A stretch of 64,000 bases of DNA, from NCBI GenBank assembly GCA_035610365.1, contig CM069432.1:230910532-230974531 (forward strand), read 5' to 3'. Positions within the stretch are counted from its first letter, which is position 1. Each line of letters begins with the position of its first letter. This DNA is from Aquatica leii. Lineage: Eukaryota; Arthropoda; Insecta; Coleoptera; Lampyridae. The notes under the pieces are model-generated. The model worked only from the letters and a program-made list of their open reading frames with translations, had not been told where the DNA came from and did not search any database. Shown here piece by piece: positions 33,380 to 45,060 of this stretch. Made by a program: the position numbers and the translations under genes.

Positions 33380-35335
33380 CACGTGCACCAAATAAACTTC
33401 AAGTTGAAGGTCTAAGATAACTGTTTCCTGGTTGTTTAAAATTCAATAAAAATAGATTTAGTCAAGCATATAAAGCATTTCAGTAATGCGGCTGAGTGGC
33501 CAATGTGGAATAGAAAAATTAGTGATTTGTTAGAATACCACGAGGTGTTTTAGATGTAATTTATGGAAAGTTGAAAATACCGCATTCACTGGTGTCAGAT
33601 GCTGATGAGAGTACAATTAAAGCATGCACGGTGACATCAAATCTTTACAGAACAGCAAATAGTTTCGCCAAGTAACTGCTTACGAGTGCAGTAACAGATG
33701 CTCTATTATGGTAAAATAAACGGTTCATGAAGCATGGAAAAGACTTAAGCAAAATTTTGAAGCATCGTTCAAACAGCTATTATTCAAGATTTGTACAGAT
33801 TTCTTTGCTTTCACTTGGACGTCAAAAGAAAATGTTTCAACGCAAATTGCAAAGCTAAGCATTTTTTAAAATAAAGTAAACAACGGCCTTAAAGCTAAAA
33901 ATACGCAAGATCTACCTGATTGAATGCTAGTTTGCAAAATTCTTCATATTTTGCAAAAAAATTTGAAGACATTCAAATTAAGTTGGATGTGCACTGCAAA
34001 AAACTGATAAGAAGAAAATTGTTTCGACAAATGTGGCTTGTTTTATAGTAGCAGATGCAGGTAATTGCTGGATCGACAACTGTGCAACAAAGCATATGAC
34101 AAGTTCACCGGAATCCTTTGTCAACTTTGAAGCATTTGTTGAAACTTATATTATTTAAGCTGCTGAACAATAAATTCTAAAGGCAACAAAAAAAGATCAG
34201 TAAGTATTCTATCAAGAACTGGAGACAAATATAAAAAAATGACATTAGAAGACGTCTGGTATGTGCTAGGAATTTCTCGAAATTGGTTTTCTGTACTAGC
34301 GTCTCAAAACCAAAACAATAATATGTAACGTTCATAATAGATGTTATGTTGAATGCTTATGGCTCAAGTGGGTTAATTAAAAAAAAAACGAATGGTGCAA
34401 TGGCATTGAGTAAAATGAATTTCCAAAGATTAGATCTTCTCATTCAAGACACTTAAACATTTAGAGGACGAAAGCCGTTGCTAACCAAAAGTTGCGTTAT
34501 TATATATTATAATTGAATGGGTTTATTTTACCCGTGGTTAAGTATAATTTTTTTTATTTAAGTTTTATATTCTGGTTGTGGTGCATACGTTCTCATAAGT
34601 ACGGTAAATTAAATTACCGAATTAATTGTATAGCCAAATTAGACCTAATTTTGCTGTGATTTTTACTGGCGACCAAAAATTAATAAATGTTAAGAAAAAA
34701 TTAAGAAACAAACAAATCATTTTACAACAACCCACTCCCGCATTATAGTTGCCGATAGCCGCTTGATGTTGTCGTTATTCTTAGGTGTGACAAATAGTAT
34801 GTTTAAGTCGACTACTGCTTCATGTGTGCTGAAAGTTGATGGTTGTGTGGCACACGTGAGCATAGTGGTACTCTGAATTATCAGACCACACAACTGACGT
34901 GAATTTTCCTGTCAGTGACAAGTTAGATCTGCTGCAATCTATCATTAGAGCTGGGGTCGTCAAGACAAAATTTACGTTAAATTAAAGCTAAAGAAAGAGT
35001 TGGGTATTGAGGTGACAAGATTTAGAAACATGTTAATCTTGTATCTATGGCACATAAGTTACCATTTGGCACAAGACAAAAGATTACATTTCCTGGTGAG
35101 TTAGTTTCGACAGATGTATGCGCACCTTTTGACAAATCATTTCAGAAAAAGCGTTACCTCGTTTTGTTTAAAAATCGTTACACGAAGCTTTACTACGGCA
35201 ATTTTGTAAGAAAGAAATAAGAGATTAGTGAAGTACTACAAGATTTTCTCAAGTATTCAGAAAAGTTTAAACATTTAGTTAAAGAACTTCTGAATGCCAA
35301 TGGAAGAAAGTTCGATAATAAATAGGTAAAAAAAG
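33380..35335 (+). pseudogene. Ty1/copia-type gag-pol remnant
   Basis: Fragments in order: WPMWNRKISDLLEY and GVLDVIYGKLKIPHSLVSDA (about 33498-33605), SNLYRTANSFAK, KICTDFFAFTWTSKENVST, all Gag-like. Then a protease-like segment CATKHMTSSPESFVNFEAFV (about 34081-34140) with a TLEDVWYVLGISRNWFSVLA block. Integrase starts with TFPGELVSTDVCAPFDKSFQ (about 35088-35147, first catalytic Asp) and ends near NANGRKFDN (about 35300-35320), where the second catalytic Asp is changed. No reverse transcriptase follows and no LTR pair was found. Heavily broken. Confidence 0.65.
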
Positions 35336-35689
35336 TGGAATTATTTAACACCTGACGCTAGCTAAGACACGTTTACAGTTTTTATGTAATAAGATGGGAT
35401 TATTTTAGAACATTAATTTTTATCATTGAATACGAGAAAGTGTTATAGTTTAAAGTTAAAGAGTAAAAATAACAGTATAGGTGTCCTAAGTTAAAAAAAA
35501 ATATTTGATGGTTCTCGTCAGTTAGCTAGTCTGGTTTAATACTTTAGCTTGCATTGAATAATTAGAATTTATTCAAGCCAAATCCAAACAAATTTGCTTC
35601 TTTACTTAATAAATTCAATAGAAAATAAGTTTTATGAGTAAAAAATGTATTTCTTGTTCTCGATTCAATAATTATTAAAATTCTATACG

Positions 35690-36010
35690 TGACGACAGTG
35701 GTCCTTTAAGACTAGATACAACTTAGGAGCTTATTACTAGAACCTATTGGTTCCCTAAGATGAAAAGATAAAATTAAAGGTTCACATCGGTAATTGTTTC
35801 GAATGTCTTGTACTTAGTCTAGCTTCGGATAAGTGTTCAAACATTTTGCATGTTGTTTCAAAGCGCTATAAACCTTTCCAAATATTGCATATTGACAATT
35901 ATGGCCTTACGTTTTCGAGGTTTTAGACGCGTTCACTAAGTTTGTAGAATTTTATGCAGTCAGTAACACTAAAATTGCTTGAGTATGTACATCGTTCAAG
36001 AAAATTTTAT
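35690..36010 (+). pseudogene. Ty3/gypsy integrase scrap
   Basis: Fragments YWFPKMK, KVHIGNCFECL (part of the HHCC zinc site), KRYKPFQILHIDNYG (first catalytic Asp block) and a later FVEFYAVSNTKIA-like piece are typical of gypsy-type integrases. It differs in sequence from the integrase at 29330-30240, so it comes from another family. Ends abruptly. Confidence 0.55.
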
Positions 36011-36399
36011 GTTGATGTAAATTTGAAAGTTTATTCATTTTCTCATAAAGCCTATCATCACAAGATCAAATTTAAATAGAACCACTCTTAAGGTACCCCC
36101 ATTTCTAACAAAAAAAGGATCATCAAAATCGGTCAACGTAGTAAAGAATCTCGCAGAATTGAGAACCGTTTTTTTTTTTAAATCGGTTGAAAATAGATTT
36201 CAAGTACTAATCAAATCAAATCCATGAGAAATCTCAGTCTGATGAACTGTTATCATCATGATCTTGTGTGTAACCTTTACAATGTAACCTTTGTCTGTCG
36301 CTTACTATGGCATAATCCTTATTTGCGTACTTTTGCTAAGGCAATTCTATACTATCGTTTTCGCGATGTTATTATCTACATTTTTTACATATAACTGTT
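36011..36399. other. No recognised gene
   Basis: Nothing that I can support. A purine/pyrimidine-biased segment at 36090-36190 is unremarkable. Confidence 0.4.
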
Positions 36400-36800
36400 A
36401 AGGAAACTTGATGAGAGTGATTTGCTAATACACATTTATCTGTTTACACTCGATAACCCTTCACCATTGCCTAGATAATGGCTGGAAACTCTACTTTACC
36501 GTTTTATTTAAATTACCTACAACAGTAACCGTCGGATATATTACCTCACGCATTATTATTTTCTAGTAAATCTTGCAATTTTGTGGTCAAACAATTCTTC
36601 ATTAGATAGTCAATAGTCCCTACACGTTCTTCATTAGGTTTATATATGCGCTACAAGTTGGCCAGTCAAGAACGTGAATATTATTTGGATCAAACCATTC
36701 AGTCACTAGATGAGCTCGATGGATTGAGCAGTTGTCTTCCTAAAAAAATATCCTTCGAAAAGTAGCTGTGACACTGAAAGCACCATAATATTTTCTTAAA
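36400..36800 (-). pseudogene. Tc1-like transposase fragment (second and third blocks)
   Basis: Minus-strand translation EDNCSIHRAHLVTEWFDPNN then IHVLDWPTCSAYINPNEERV fits the Tc1-like series QDNA..H......W......VL.WPA.SPD.NPIEN. Both catalytic positions are visible (EDN; NEE). An upstream frame retains weaker similarity. Truncated next to the Penelope inverted repeat at 36854. Confidence 0.55.
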
Positions 36801-36853
36801 TTCTAATGTATTCAATATTTGTTAATCGTTTTCAATGTGCCACAAAACATCTG

Positions 36854-36968
36854 TACTAAGATAAGAAAGTCTTCCGGGTTTGGACCGTGTCAATGTTGTA
36901 ACCGAAGTTGGCAACTTTGGTTACAACATTGACACGGTCCAAACCCGGAAAACGTTCTTATCTTAGTA
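36854..36968. repeat. Head-to-head inverted repeat at the Penelope-like 5' end
   Basis: Arms of about 56 bp (36854-36909 and 36913-36968) separated by about 3 nt. Each carries ACGGTCCAAACCCGGAA or its inverse plus TTACAACATTGACACG. Two mismatch clusters were seen. It could fold into a strong hairpin. Confidence 0.85.
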
Positions 36969-38760
36969 TAGACTCCGGCCGTGGAAGCCTTCGCTATTAC
37001 ATTAACAATCTCTACGGGGAGAATATTTCTTCCAAAACCTCCGTATTTTCCAAACTTTGTCACAAACTCGTCAAACTTTTGTGCACTTTAACCTTTGTTA
37101 GTCGCTGTCGTGACCATAGCATCATTCCTGCATTTTTCAGAACCAAGTTCCACATTCAGACACGTTTTTTGAAAAACATCTTACACCGTGCTAGTCTAGC
37201 GTCGACGCGAAAGGAAAAAGCAAACTAGGCGAGAGTTAGACACCATTTCGAAACAACTCTTTTATCTTCATCTTGAGTTCGCCAACACTCTTTCCCCGGA
37301 TAATTGGAATCTTTTTGACAACATTATTTACCAGCAGTCTGATACCACTCTACGACTAACCACTGAAGGTCATCTCAAAAAGTTTTAAATATTGAAATCC
37401 AAGGATCGTAAAGTTTCATCTCTACTAACTCTTTAAAGACGATTGTTAATTTATCTAGTTTGGTCCTCACTTCAGAACAGGAATGCTATCTAAGGGTTTG
37501 ATTTTTGCTGTTGCTCCCAAACGTATTCCTACAGAAGATATTTTATGTGTTGTCGAGTCTTCTATAAGACATCTTCCTCGCCACATCTCACATCCCATTT
37601 GTATTAACACTGGCAAAATCTTTGAATCGTCTAAAATTCCTAAACCTAACATTTCTAGGTCGGAAGAGTTAGCCCTAAAAAGTCTTCGTAAGAACCCTGA
37701 TATTATTGTTCTTCCAACCGACAAAGGCAATGCTACTGTCGTTTTGAACCATAATGATTATGTTGCGAAAATCCATTCTATTGTGTCTGAGGAAACGCAC
37801 GCTCTTCTAACTCGTAATCCCACTTCGAGGATTAAACGTGAGGTCAGCAAAATTATCAAATCTTCCAATCTACTTCCTGAAACTAAACGTCGACTTACCC
37901 CTTCAGATTCTAAACCACCTTGTCTATACGGACTTTTCAAAATTTACAAACAAGGTATTCCCTTTCGACCTATCGTTAGTACTAACCAATCTCCCACCTA
38001 CAAACTAGCCAAGTTCCTGTTCAACATTCTCTGCGAGTTTACAGGTAAAACCTCTTCTCATATCCTCAAGTCTCAGCATTTTATTCAACGTCTACAAACT
38101 ATAAAACGTGAACCATAAGATCTTCTTGTGAGTTTTGATGTCACTTCTCTTTTTACTAAAGTTCCTATTAAGGATTCGCTTATTATCATTCAACAGATTC
38201 TGTCTCAACATGGCAAAGACTTGAGTTTGGTTCCTCTTATTGATAAGTGTCTATCCTCTACTTACTTCCAATTTGATAACAAGTTTTACGAACAGGTTTT
38301 TTGTGCGGCTATGGGTTCTCCTCTATCACCTGTTGTAGCTAATATTTTTATGGAATCTTTTGAAACGGTTGCTTTGGAATCATCAATGTTAAAACCCAAA
38401 GTTTGGTTTAGGTATGTTGACGACACCGTTATTGTTTGGCCTCATGGTCATCTCAAATTGTCTAAGTTTCTTAATCATCTTAACAATCAACACTTAGATA
38501 TCAAATCTACTATGGAAATCGAAAGTAATGGTTCTCTCCCATTTCTTGAGGTTCTTATGACTCGTAAGCCTGACGGACTTCTAGGCCATTCTGTTTATCG
38601 CAAAACCACCTATACTGATAGATACCTTCATGCTTCGTCTCATCATCATCCTGCACAGAAAAGTTCTATTATTGAATCTTTGCCTTATCGTGCTTTTTCT
38701 ATTTGTCAACCTGAGAATTTAGACTCGGAAATCTGTCATCATACTAGAATTACTAGAATA
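36854..38760 (+). mobile_element. Penelope-like retroelement, 3'-truncated
   Basis: A head-to-head inverted terminal segment (36854-36968) leads into reverse-transcriptase coding sequence. The 5' part of the terminal segment recurs as a direct copy at 40677-40780. Such partial, inverted or tandem pseudo-LTR arrangements are characteristic of Penelope-like elements. RT homology stops near 38745 and the GIY-YIG endonuclease is missing. Confidence 0.85.
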
Positions 38761-38805
38761 CTCATTGTAACGTGTAAATTCGTATTTGGGCATAAATTTG
38801 CCTGA
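37222..38805 (+). pseudogene. Penelope-like reverse transcriptase, broken
   Basis: The N-terminal region after 37222 (RELDTISKQLFYLHLEFANT) has a TAA at about 37386. The main part reads from about 37483: KGLIFAVAPKRIPTEDI, ALKSLRKNPDIIVLPTDKGN, PPCLYGLFKIYK, PFRPIVSTNQSPTYKLAKFL, then a single TAA (38115) before FDVTSLFTKVP (first catalytic Asp). AMGSPLSPVVANIFM, WFRYVDDTVIVW (YVDD box, about 38413), PFLEVLMTRKPDG and the family signature YTDRYLHASSHHHPAQK follow. In Penelope-like elements RT primes at exposed DNA ends. Here a few stops remain and the GIY-YIG nuclease is lost: after LDSEICHH the sequence departs. Confidence 0.88.
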
Positions 38806-40430
38806 TAGTTAGGCAACCTTGCCTTTAACCGTGTGAAATACTTGACCTCGAGCTATATTCTTCAAGTTATGCTCGCAGAGGGCGCTCGAGAGTAGTCGGC
38901 CATCTACGAAATTCACTTTATTTGGTGGTTTGCGGTGTAATAGATGTGGCAGAGTCGGATGGGTAAGAAAAATGAGGTTTTCTTTCATCGATCAACATCT
39001 AATGCAACGACGTTTTATTTTAGAAATCCTTAATGAATCCGATCAAATGTCCTATTCATCAAACAAAATATCCACGTATTTTGACGTAAAATCGTAAAGT
39101 AGGTTAGTATTCGCACGTGGTTGATGGGGGAGACGTACCAACTAATATTCGCTGTTTTAGCTCTTTTGTTTTCTTCGTGTCTGTCGGAGTTTTCTTCAGA
39201 GTGTTTTCGAAGCAGCTGACCTGATGAAGGATTTATACCAAAACCAAAAAACTCGGAGCGTAAAGGGATTTATAAGTATCTTTAAGCGTACGTTTGGGAC
39301 ATCGAGAGGCCACGAGACCTCGACCGACTTTCGTCCACGCGCTTCGGTGTCATGACTGCTGCTTACGCTGCATCACGAGTAATGAATAGTGCAACTCACG
39401 CTACGGATTAAATGAAAAGAAATCAGTACGGACTTCGTAATTGAAATAATTTTGTCTTGAACTTTGTCTTTTGTACATCCTGTACGCCTATTTTACTGCA
39501 TTTAATTCTGTGTAATTACTATATTTAACGTAAATTTTGATCTGCGTAATTATGTTTGAGTACTACATTTAACGTAAATCTTACTGTAATTGCTTATATA
39601 TTTAATTACTACATTTAACGTAACTTATTTTTTTTAACGTAAAAGAAAAATTTCAATCTAGAATGTGCGGGAATTGTAAATGGTAGAGATTTGGGAGCTC
39701 GCAACGTATTATTTGTCGTAACCTAATTGAATGAAAATTTTACTACCGGTCGTGAACTTGACGTCAAGGACCACGGGCGGTGTTATTTTTTTTCTAATTC
39801 TCACGCGCGATCACGGGTGGATATGCTACCGGTTACGGTAGCCGCGGAAATATAATTTAAACTTTAGCGCATAATTGTTTGCTTCCAGAGTTTATTTTAG
39901 ATCTGCTTTAATCTTATATTCTATTTTACATTTTTTTGTGTTGTGTAAGTTATTTGATCTTGTGATTATACCAGTGGCGTAACCGTCGAATGGCTCTTTC
40001 CTTTCCGGAATTTGCTTTAATCTATATATACTCCATAAATGATTATTGTTTATTCTCGCTCTATTTCTTTTGGGGGACCTCGGGTCTAGGATCTCCTTTT
40101 CTCCTGCCTAGACTTATTATCTTCGACTAAAATTCGAGAAGAGGTGGCGCATTCGGGCATTTTGCTTACCAAAGAAGATTCTGTTCCTTTCGGTTTTTTT
40201 TTACCCGACGACCATCTACGGTGAGGCTAGCCGAAAGGTAAGCGTGACATCTTGGTAATTAACTTAATAATTTTTTTTTCTTTCTTTTTCTCTACCTCCC
40301 CCATTGGAACATCATTAGTCCTTTATCAAAAACAAGCCCCCTTTCAACCGTAACCCAATTAGAGTCGAGCTTAACCAGCCGTGACGATACTTCTTCTTTA
40401 TGTACGGAGACTATTTCTTTTCAAAGTCAC
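38806..40430. other. Moderate-GC non-coding segment between Penelope-like parts
   Basis: No gene recognised. It includes CTGATGAAGG near 39221, a possible relative of the hammerhead-like core at 40649, and a small tandem repeat at 39510-39640. Composition is less AT-rich than the rest of the window, so it is probably another transposon whose coding part I cannot identify. Confidence 0.4.
39510..39640 (+). repeat. Three degenerate copies of a CTACATTTAACGTAA unit
   Basis: GTAATTACTATATTTAACGT, GAGTACTACATTTAACGTAA and AATTACTACATTTAACGTAA recur at roughly 50-60 bp spacing. Confidence 0.55.
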
Positions 40431-40432
40431 TC

Positions 40433-40600
40433 TATGGAGTTTAGAATCTGGCTTGGTTCACAAGTTGATTACCTAACTCTGTAGTAGTTCTTTGTTAGAT
40501 TTTCGTTTGCTTTTTTAAGTTTATTGTTTTCTTTCTTACCTTTTTAGAGTTTAGAATCTGGCATAGTTCACAAGTTAATTACCTAACTTTTGAGAAGATT
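40433..40600 (+). repeat. Tandem pair, period about 113 bp
   Basis: AGTTTAGAATCTGGCTTGGT (about 40438) and AGTTTAGAATCTGGCATAGT (about 40550) each continue as TCACAAGTT.ATTACCTAAC. Part of the leader upstream of the hammerhead-like motif, so probably within the Penelope pseudo-LTR. Confidence 0.65.
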
Positions 40601-40644
40601 TTAGTTCAATTTCGGTTGCTTGTTTCAGTTCTTCGATTTCTCTC

Positions 40645-40692
40645 ACGCCCTGATGAAGCCCCTTACGAAAGTTGGCGAAACGTTGGCAACTT
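40645..40692 (+). ncRNA. Hammerhead-ribozyme-like core in a Penelope pseudo-LTR
   Basis: CTGATGA, one A, stem GCC...GGC around CCTTACGAAAGTT, then GAAACG, followed directly by the Penelope repeat (TTGGCAACTTCGGTTACAAC). Penelope-like elements are known to carry hammerhead motifs in their pseudo-LTRs. The single unpaired A between CTGATGA and stem II departs from the strict consensus, so activity is doubtful. Confidence 0.5.
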
Positions 40693-40780
40693 CGGTTACA
40701 ACATTGACACGGTCCAAACCCGGAAGACGTTCTTATCTTAGTATAGACTCCGGTTGTGGAAACTTTCGCTATTACATCAC
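40677..40780 (+). repeat. Second copy of the Penelope terminal segment
   Basis: Matches 36905-37008 closely (TTACAACATTGACACGGTCC, AAACCCGGAAGACGTTCTTA, TAGTATAGACTCCGG). It then departs, with no RT sequence after it. Confidence 0.85.
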
Positions 40781-40958
40781 AAAACACCTGGTTCACGAAT
40801 TGATATCCAGGCCTACATATTAACCGATAAACACAAATTTTACCATTATAATCGCCGTGTTCCAAATTTTCAAATCGGCCCATATATTTGGTTTTCTTTG
40901 TGTCTTAAATTTAATTTAAGTACTTGTGCTGCTGCATGACAACGCAGCTCAAAGTCAT

Positions 40959-41065
40959 ATTCTCTCTGGTGGTAATTTTTGCAGTTGTATTGATACATTA
41001 CAGTACATTTTTTTTTTCGCGGTTAGTAAATTTAACTACCAACATATTACAATCCTTATAGCTCC
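40959..41065 (+). repeat. Dispersed repeat, uninterrupted copy
   Basis: Contains TTCTCTCTGGTGGTAATTTT, then TCGCGGTTAGTAAATTTAAC and TACCAACATATTACAATCCT. A second copy (41274-41660) has the same blocks in the same order, split by about 278 bp of palindromic insertions. Confidence 0.65.
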
Positions 41066-41330
41066 CATTTGTTAAAGTTATACGTAGGTTCATAACCATT
41101 AACGAGATGGCGCCGGCCCCAACACTTTTTTGTGTATTTAGAACGAAACATAAATATAAACTATAGAAATATATCAGTATAATTTTGTTTAATCTAGGGT
41201 ATAATTGTAGAAATACATCAAAGAGTATTTCTAGTGCTGATGATTCACAAAAGGACAAAACGATCGTACACTGGTTCTCTCTGGTAGTAATTTTTCCAAT
41301 TATACTGATACAAAATTTTTACCATGAAAC

Positions 41331-41400
41331 ATAATAAAATAGTTTTTGGGTAAATGGTGTAATATATACAACACCATTTACCCAAAAACTATTTTATTAT
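41331..41400. repeat. Perfect palindrome, 30-bp arms and 10-nt loop
   Basis: The left arm 41331-41360 (ATAATAAAATAGTTTTTGGG then TAAATGGTGT) is the exact inverse of 41371-41400. The loop is AATATATACA. Possibly a tiny foldback element. Confidence 0.9.
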
Positions 41401-41404
41401 ACTG

Positions 41405-41580
41405 AGGTCCGGTTTCACCAACTAAAATTTAACTGTAGATTAACTAACCTACGATTAAATTTAAAATCCTGTCATATTATTGGTTAGCTTAAAACCACTA
41501 ACCAATGATATGACAAGATTTTAAATTTAATCGTAGGTTAGTTAATCTACAGTTAAATTTTAGTTGGTGAAACCGGACCT
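41405..41580. mobile_element. Palindromic MITE, 176 bp
   Basis: 83-bp arms with two mismatches flank the 10-nt loop CTTAAAACCA. The left end is AGGTCCGGTTTCACCAACTA and the right end is its inverse, ending GGTGAAACCGGACCT. The near-perfect arms suggest recent insertion or ongoing gene conversion. No clear target duplication. Confidence 0.85.
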
Positions 41581-41689
41581 AATACAGTTACTTTTTAGTA
41601 TATTCGGTACATTTTCGCGGTTAATAAGTCCAACTACCAACATATTATGATCCCTATACCACCAATTTGAAAATTTGTATCTTTAGCGG

Positions 41690-41800
41690 CCTAAATCACA
41701 GTTGAAAATGTAATCCTCACATACATTCACCAAAACCAAATCTTGTTGGGATGTTGAAATTCTTTTACGTCCTGATCCTGGATTTCTGTTTAGATTTCCT
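41690..41800 (-). pseudogene. Tc1/mariner HTH hinge fragment
   Basis: Minus-strand translation NRNPGSGRKRISTSQQDLVL resembles the GRPR-like hinge between the two HTH motifs of Tc1-type transposases (pGsGRkR.tt..D). The rest of the 63-codon frame is unremarkable. A short match, so only tentative. Confidence 0.4.
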
Positions 41801-41874
41801 TCATATCCCAATATCCTTAAAAAAAGAAACACTGCATTTTTATTAATGTAAAATCTGTCTAAAATTAATGACAT

Positions 41875-44800
41875 TTCTAAAATTATGACTACTATGTTTT
41901 TATTCAGGAAAGTTTTAAAAGTCAGAAATAATAACTAAACATTCTGTATTGTTCTTAAAATTGACATTGCTTACGTTATTTGAGAGCAACAGCATTAAAA
42001 TTTAAGAAAACGGTTCTTTTAATTTTCATTTAAAAAAAAACTCTTGCACCGTTAATAGTTTAATTTAAAACATCTCTACAAATTTTATTAAAAAAATTAA
42101 ATACAAGCACAAAAGTCTTAATCCTTTTGTAAGCCACGTATAGTTTATTTTACGATACTAGTTTTAAACAAAGAAAAATTAAAAGTAATATTTGGTAAAA
42201 TTGTTTTTGAAAAACAAAAAAAATACTAGCATGATAAAGATTTCAAATTATAAATAAAACTAAAGGTTAAATAGCATTTCCATCGTTATACTACAACGTT
42301 AGTTGAGACCAGGCCGAAATTCTACTAAACAAATATATGTGCTTCAAATTATAATAGTTATTCAATCATTTTTAAACTGTATTTTAAGATTAGTTGTAAT
42401 GTAATGTAAGTAATGTCAAGTTAAGTGGTTTTCGTTACATAAACAATACTTAAAACGTTATTTAAATTTGAATATAAAAATGTATGAATCACCAATTATG
42501 AGATACAAGCACATTATGCAAATCGTCAAATAAATACGTAAAGATAAAAAACCTTCAAAAGTTGTAGTCGCCAGAATAAAAATACTAGTTTCGTAATGAG
42601 GGAACTTTATATATGAATGAAGTTAATTACTTATATAAATGATAATAAGCTAAAATGCGTATTAAACAGAAACTACACATTTTAAAATGTAAATTAACGA
42701 CACTTATTCCACTTTCTTGATTGAATCTAAATGAGCGTTATTTTATCATTTGTACAATAAATAAAGGCATAACTGTAGATTTATAGAAAATTTACTATAT
42801 TGCTTTCTACAGTCAGTTAGATGAACCACAGATAACTTTATGCGGTATAAAGAATTCGATTAAAAATAAAGCCAATAAAATTGGATGGTAAGCGCGGTGG
42901 CACTGAACGCTCGATAATTATACGTATTAACTATGGAAAATACGACATCGACAGTATTTATTTAACTCGTTCGAAAAGAAAAGCAACGAAGGGCTATCAA
43001 AATTCCACGTATCTGATTTTATACCCCGATTCTTTACGGTAGTCACTTGATTGAGGTTTTTGATAATTGTTCGACAGGTTTAAAACTGTAATTGATGATG
43101 CTGGTTTATTGTATAATGATCGCTTGGTTTATTTTAAATAAGAACAAATAAAAAACAAACTTTCTATAAAATAAATGAACATTGATGAATATTAAACAAC
43201 ACCCAAATCGTGTTTGCGTAATTTTAAGATAGAATATTTCACAATAAAAATATTCATTTCCCACAATCTTAAATCGTTAAAGAATTTATATAAAGCACGT
43301 CTTAAAGGTCATCAATTGCAAAAAGGAGTGTCACATTTTAATAATAACTGTAATTATGTGACACTGATCCTGACACTGCTGGCAAAGGTCTTGAAATTTC
43401 TTAAGGATAAACTCGTGCGTTAGTAGGAAATCACTTGATTATTCCGAGCGGATGTGAATTGTACCGTACGGCGAAATAACTTTTAGTCTGATTTAAATAA
43501 TTGTATTATGTTAATAATCATGTTTTACATAGAAACTGTCACCGTAGTAGGGTAGGTTGTCCTATACGAAAACAACTCGTTTAATTAAATTTGTGTCAAC
43601 CTTTAAATGATTTCTACAAAATTAATACAACTATGTCAGGTTTAAACTTACTATTAATTATCAACAAGTTGGTCACATGACAGCTAAATAGATTTTGAGA
43701 TCTGCCAACATGACACACGGTTTTACGTGTTTTAACTTCTGTGACATGATTGAAACATGAAACTATAATTTTAAAACCGTCGAAGATCAAGTCAAAGAAC
43801 TTCAAAATGCAAATTTAGTATAGTACTACAATTTTGTTATGTACATTAATTTAAAACTGAGACGTTTTAAAAACCTAAAGTAATTAATTAAGTGACCTAA
43901 AACTAAAATTCCTCAGACAGCAATGTTTTTTAAACACAGTTTTTAGTGAAAAGGTTGTAAACAACTAATTTATTTCTACTTTATTTGACTAATAGTATGT
44001 TTACTTAACTACTTTTTTTGTTAATGATCTTACTTTTAGATTTTTCTTTCATATTAAAAACAACGTTTATTTTGTACTGCTTTGCATTTTTTTAATTTAA
44101 AAGTCAAGTGTGCTTGTTTAGAATTATTACATTTGTTTAGTTGCAACCTGGCATTTAAATGCACATGGAATTATAGTAATGTTCAAATAAACAGAAATTA
44201 AAAGTAGAATTAAAACTGCGTTATTTCACTCTTAAAAATTATTAAACTAAAAAGTGCTATTATTTCGGTTTCTTTTACAACTTGACGTTAATAAAACATC
44301 GATTTAAAGGTATTGCAAAGTAAAAAAAATAGTACATTAAGAAACTAGTGGCTTATGGACGTCTATTATCGCATGCGTCTAGGTGCAATAATCGATCATA
44401 ATCTTATACTATTTTTTTTCTATTTTACCACATTCTTAACAGATTTAACAGAAACTAAAAAAACATTTTTTTATTAATTAAGTTTCAGTTAGGAAACGTT
44501 CATCTCATTCTCATTCAAAACATTTGAATTTAAGTATCAAAACTTAAAATCAAAACCAAAAAGGTCCTAGTTTTCTAGATTTCTACAATTGAAGGTTCAA
44601 TAAGTTAAAAACCTATATTTTATAATATCCTATAACTACTAAAACTACACCTAAAAATAAAGAAGTTAAATCTTGGATGACAAATGGTATGTTGGTGTCA
44701 ATTAGTAAGAGAAATAAATTATCTAAACAATAAGCATTTTTTTAAACAAGTTAACTAAACTGATAACATTAACTAAAGTTACTTATTACAAATCTATATT

Positions 44801-45060
44801 AGAAGAAACTCATAACGATTTAAAGAAAACGCAGCATATTATAAACGAAGCAACGAATGAACTATTTTTTTGATGATTCTATATAGGGGGAATCAAATAA
44901 TATGTGAATAAATGTCATTTTTTTGATTAATTTTCAAGTCAAAATTTAGCTAAATGTATAAATATTATAATGCCAAGGATAAAAATAGTGTAAGTAGTAA
45001 AAGAAAATGATTAGTACGTGTTTTGTAAAAAATGGCGTTTCAATCATTCTGCCTTACTAA
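41875..45060. other. Long AT-rich stretch without recognised gene
   Basis: About 3.2 kb of AT-rich sequence with no open frame, repeat or structural signal that I can support. The short frames at 43214-43423 and 43614-43805 lack recognisable motifs. Confidence 0.55.

Larger units (their letters stand above)
41274..41660 (+). repeat. Dispersed repeat, copy interrupted by palindromes
   Basis: The left part TTCTCTCTGGTAGTAATTTT is at 41275-41294. The right part TTCGCGGTTAATAAGTCCAA followed by CTACCAACATATTA is at 41614-41647. The two palindromes at 41331-41400 and 41405-41580 lie between. Confidence 0.6.

Noticed and set aside
39221-39265. CTGATGAAGG... as a third hammerhead core
   Set aside because: No GAAAC after a stem within a reasonable distance; only CTGATGA matches.
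40575-40883. 102-codon minus-strand frame across the Penelope pseudo-LTR
   Set aside because: It overlaps the repeated non-coding terminal segment and the hammerhead-like motif; no domain.
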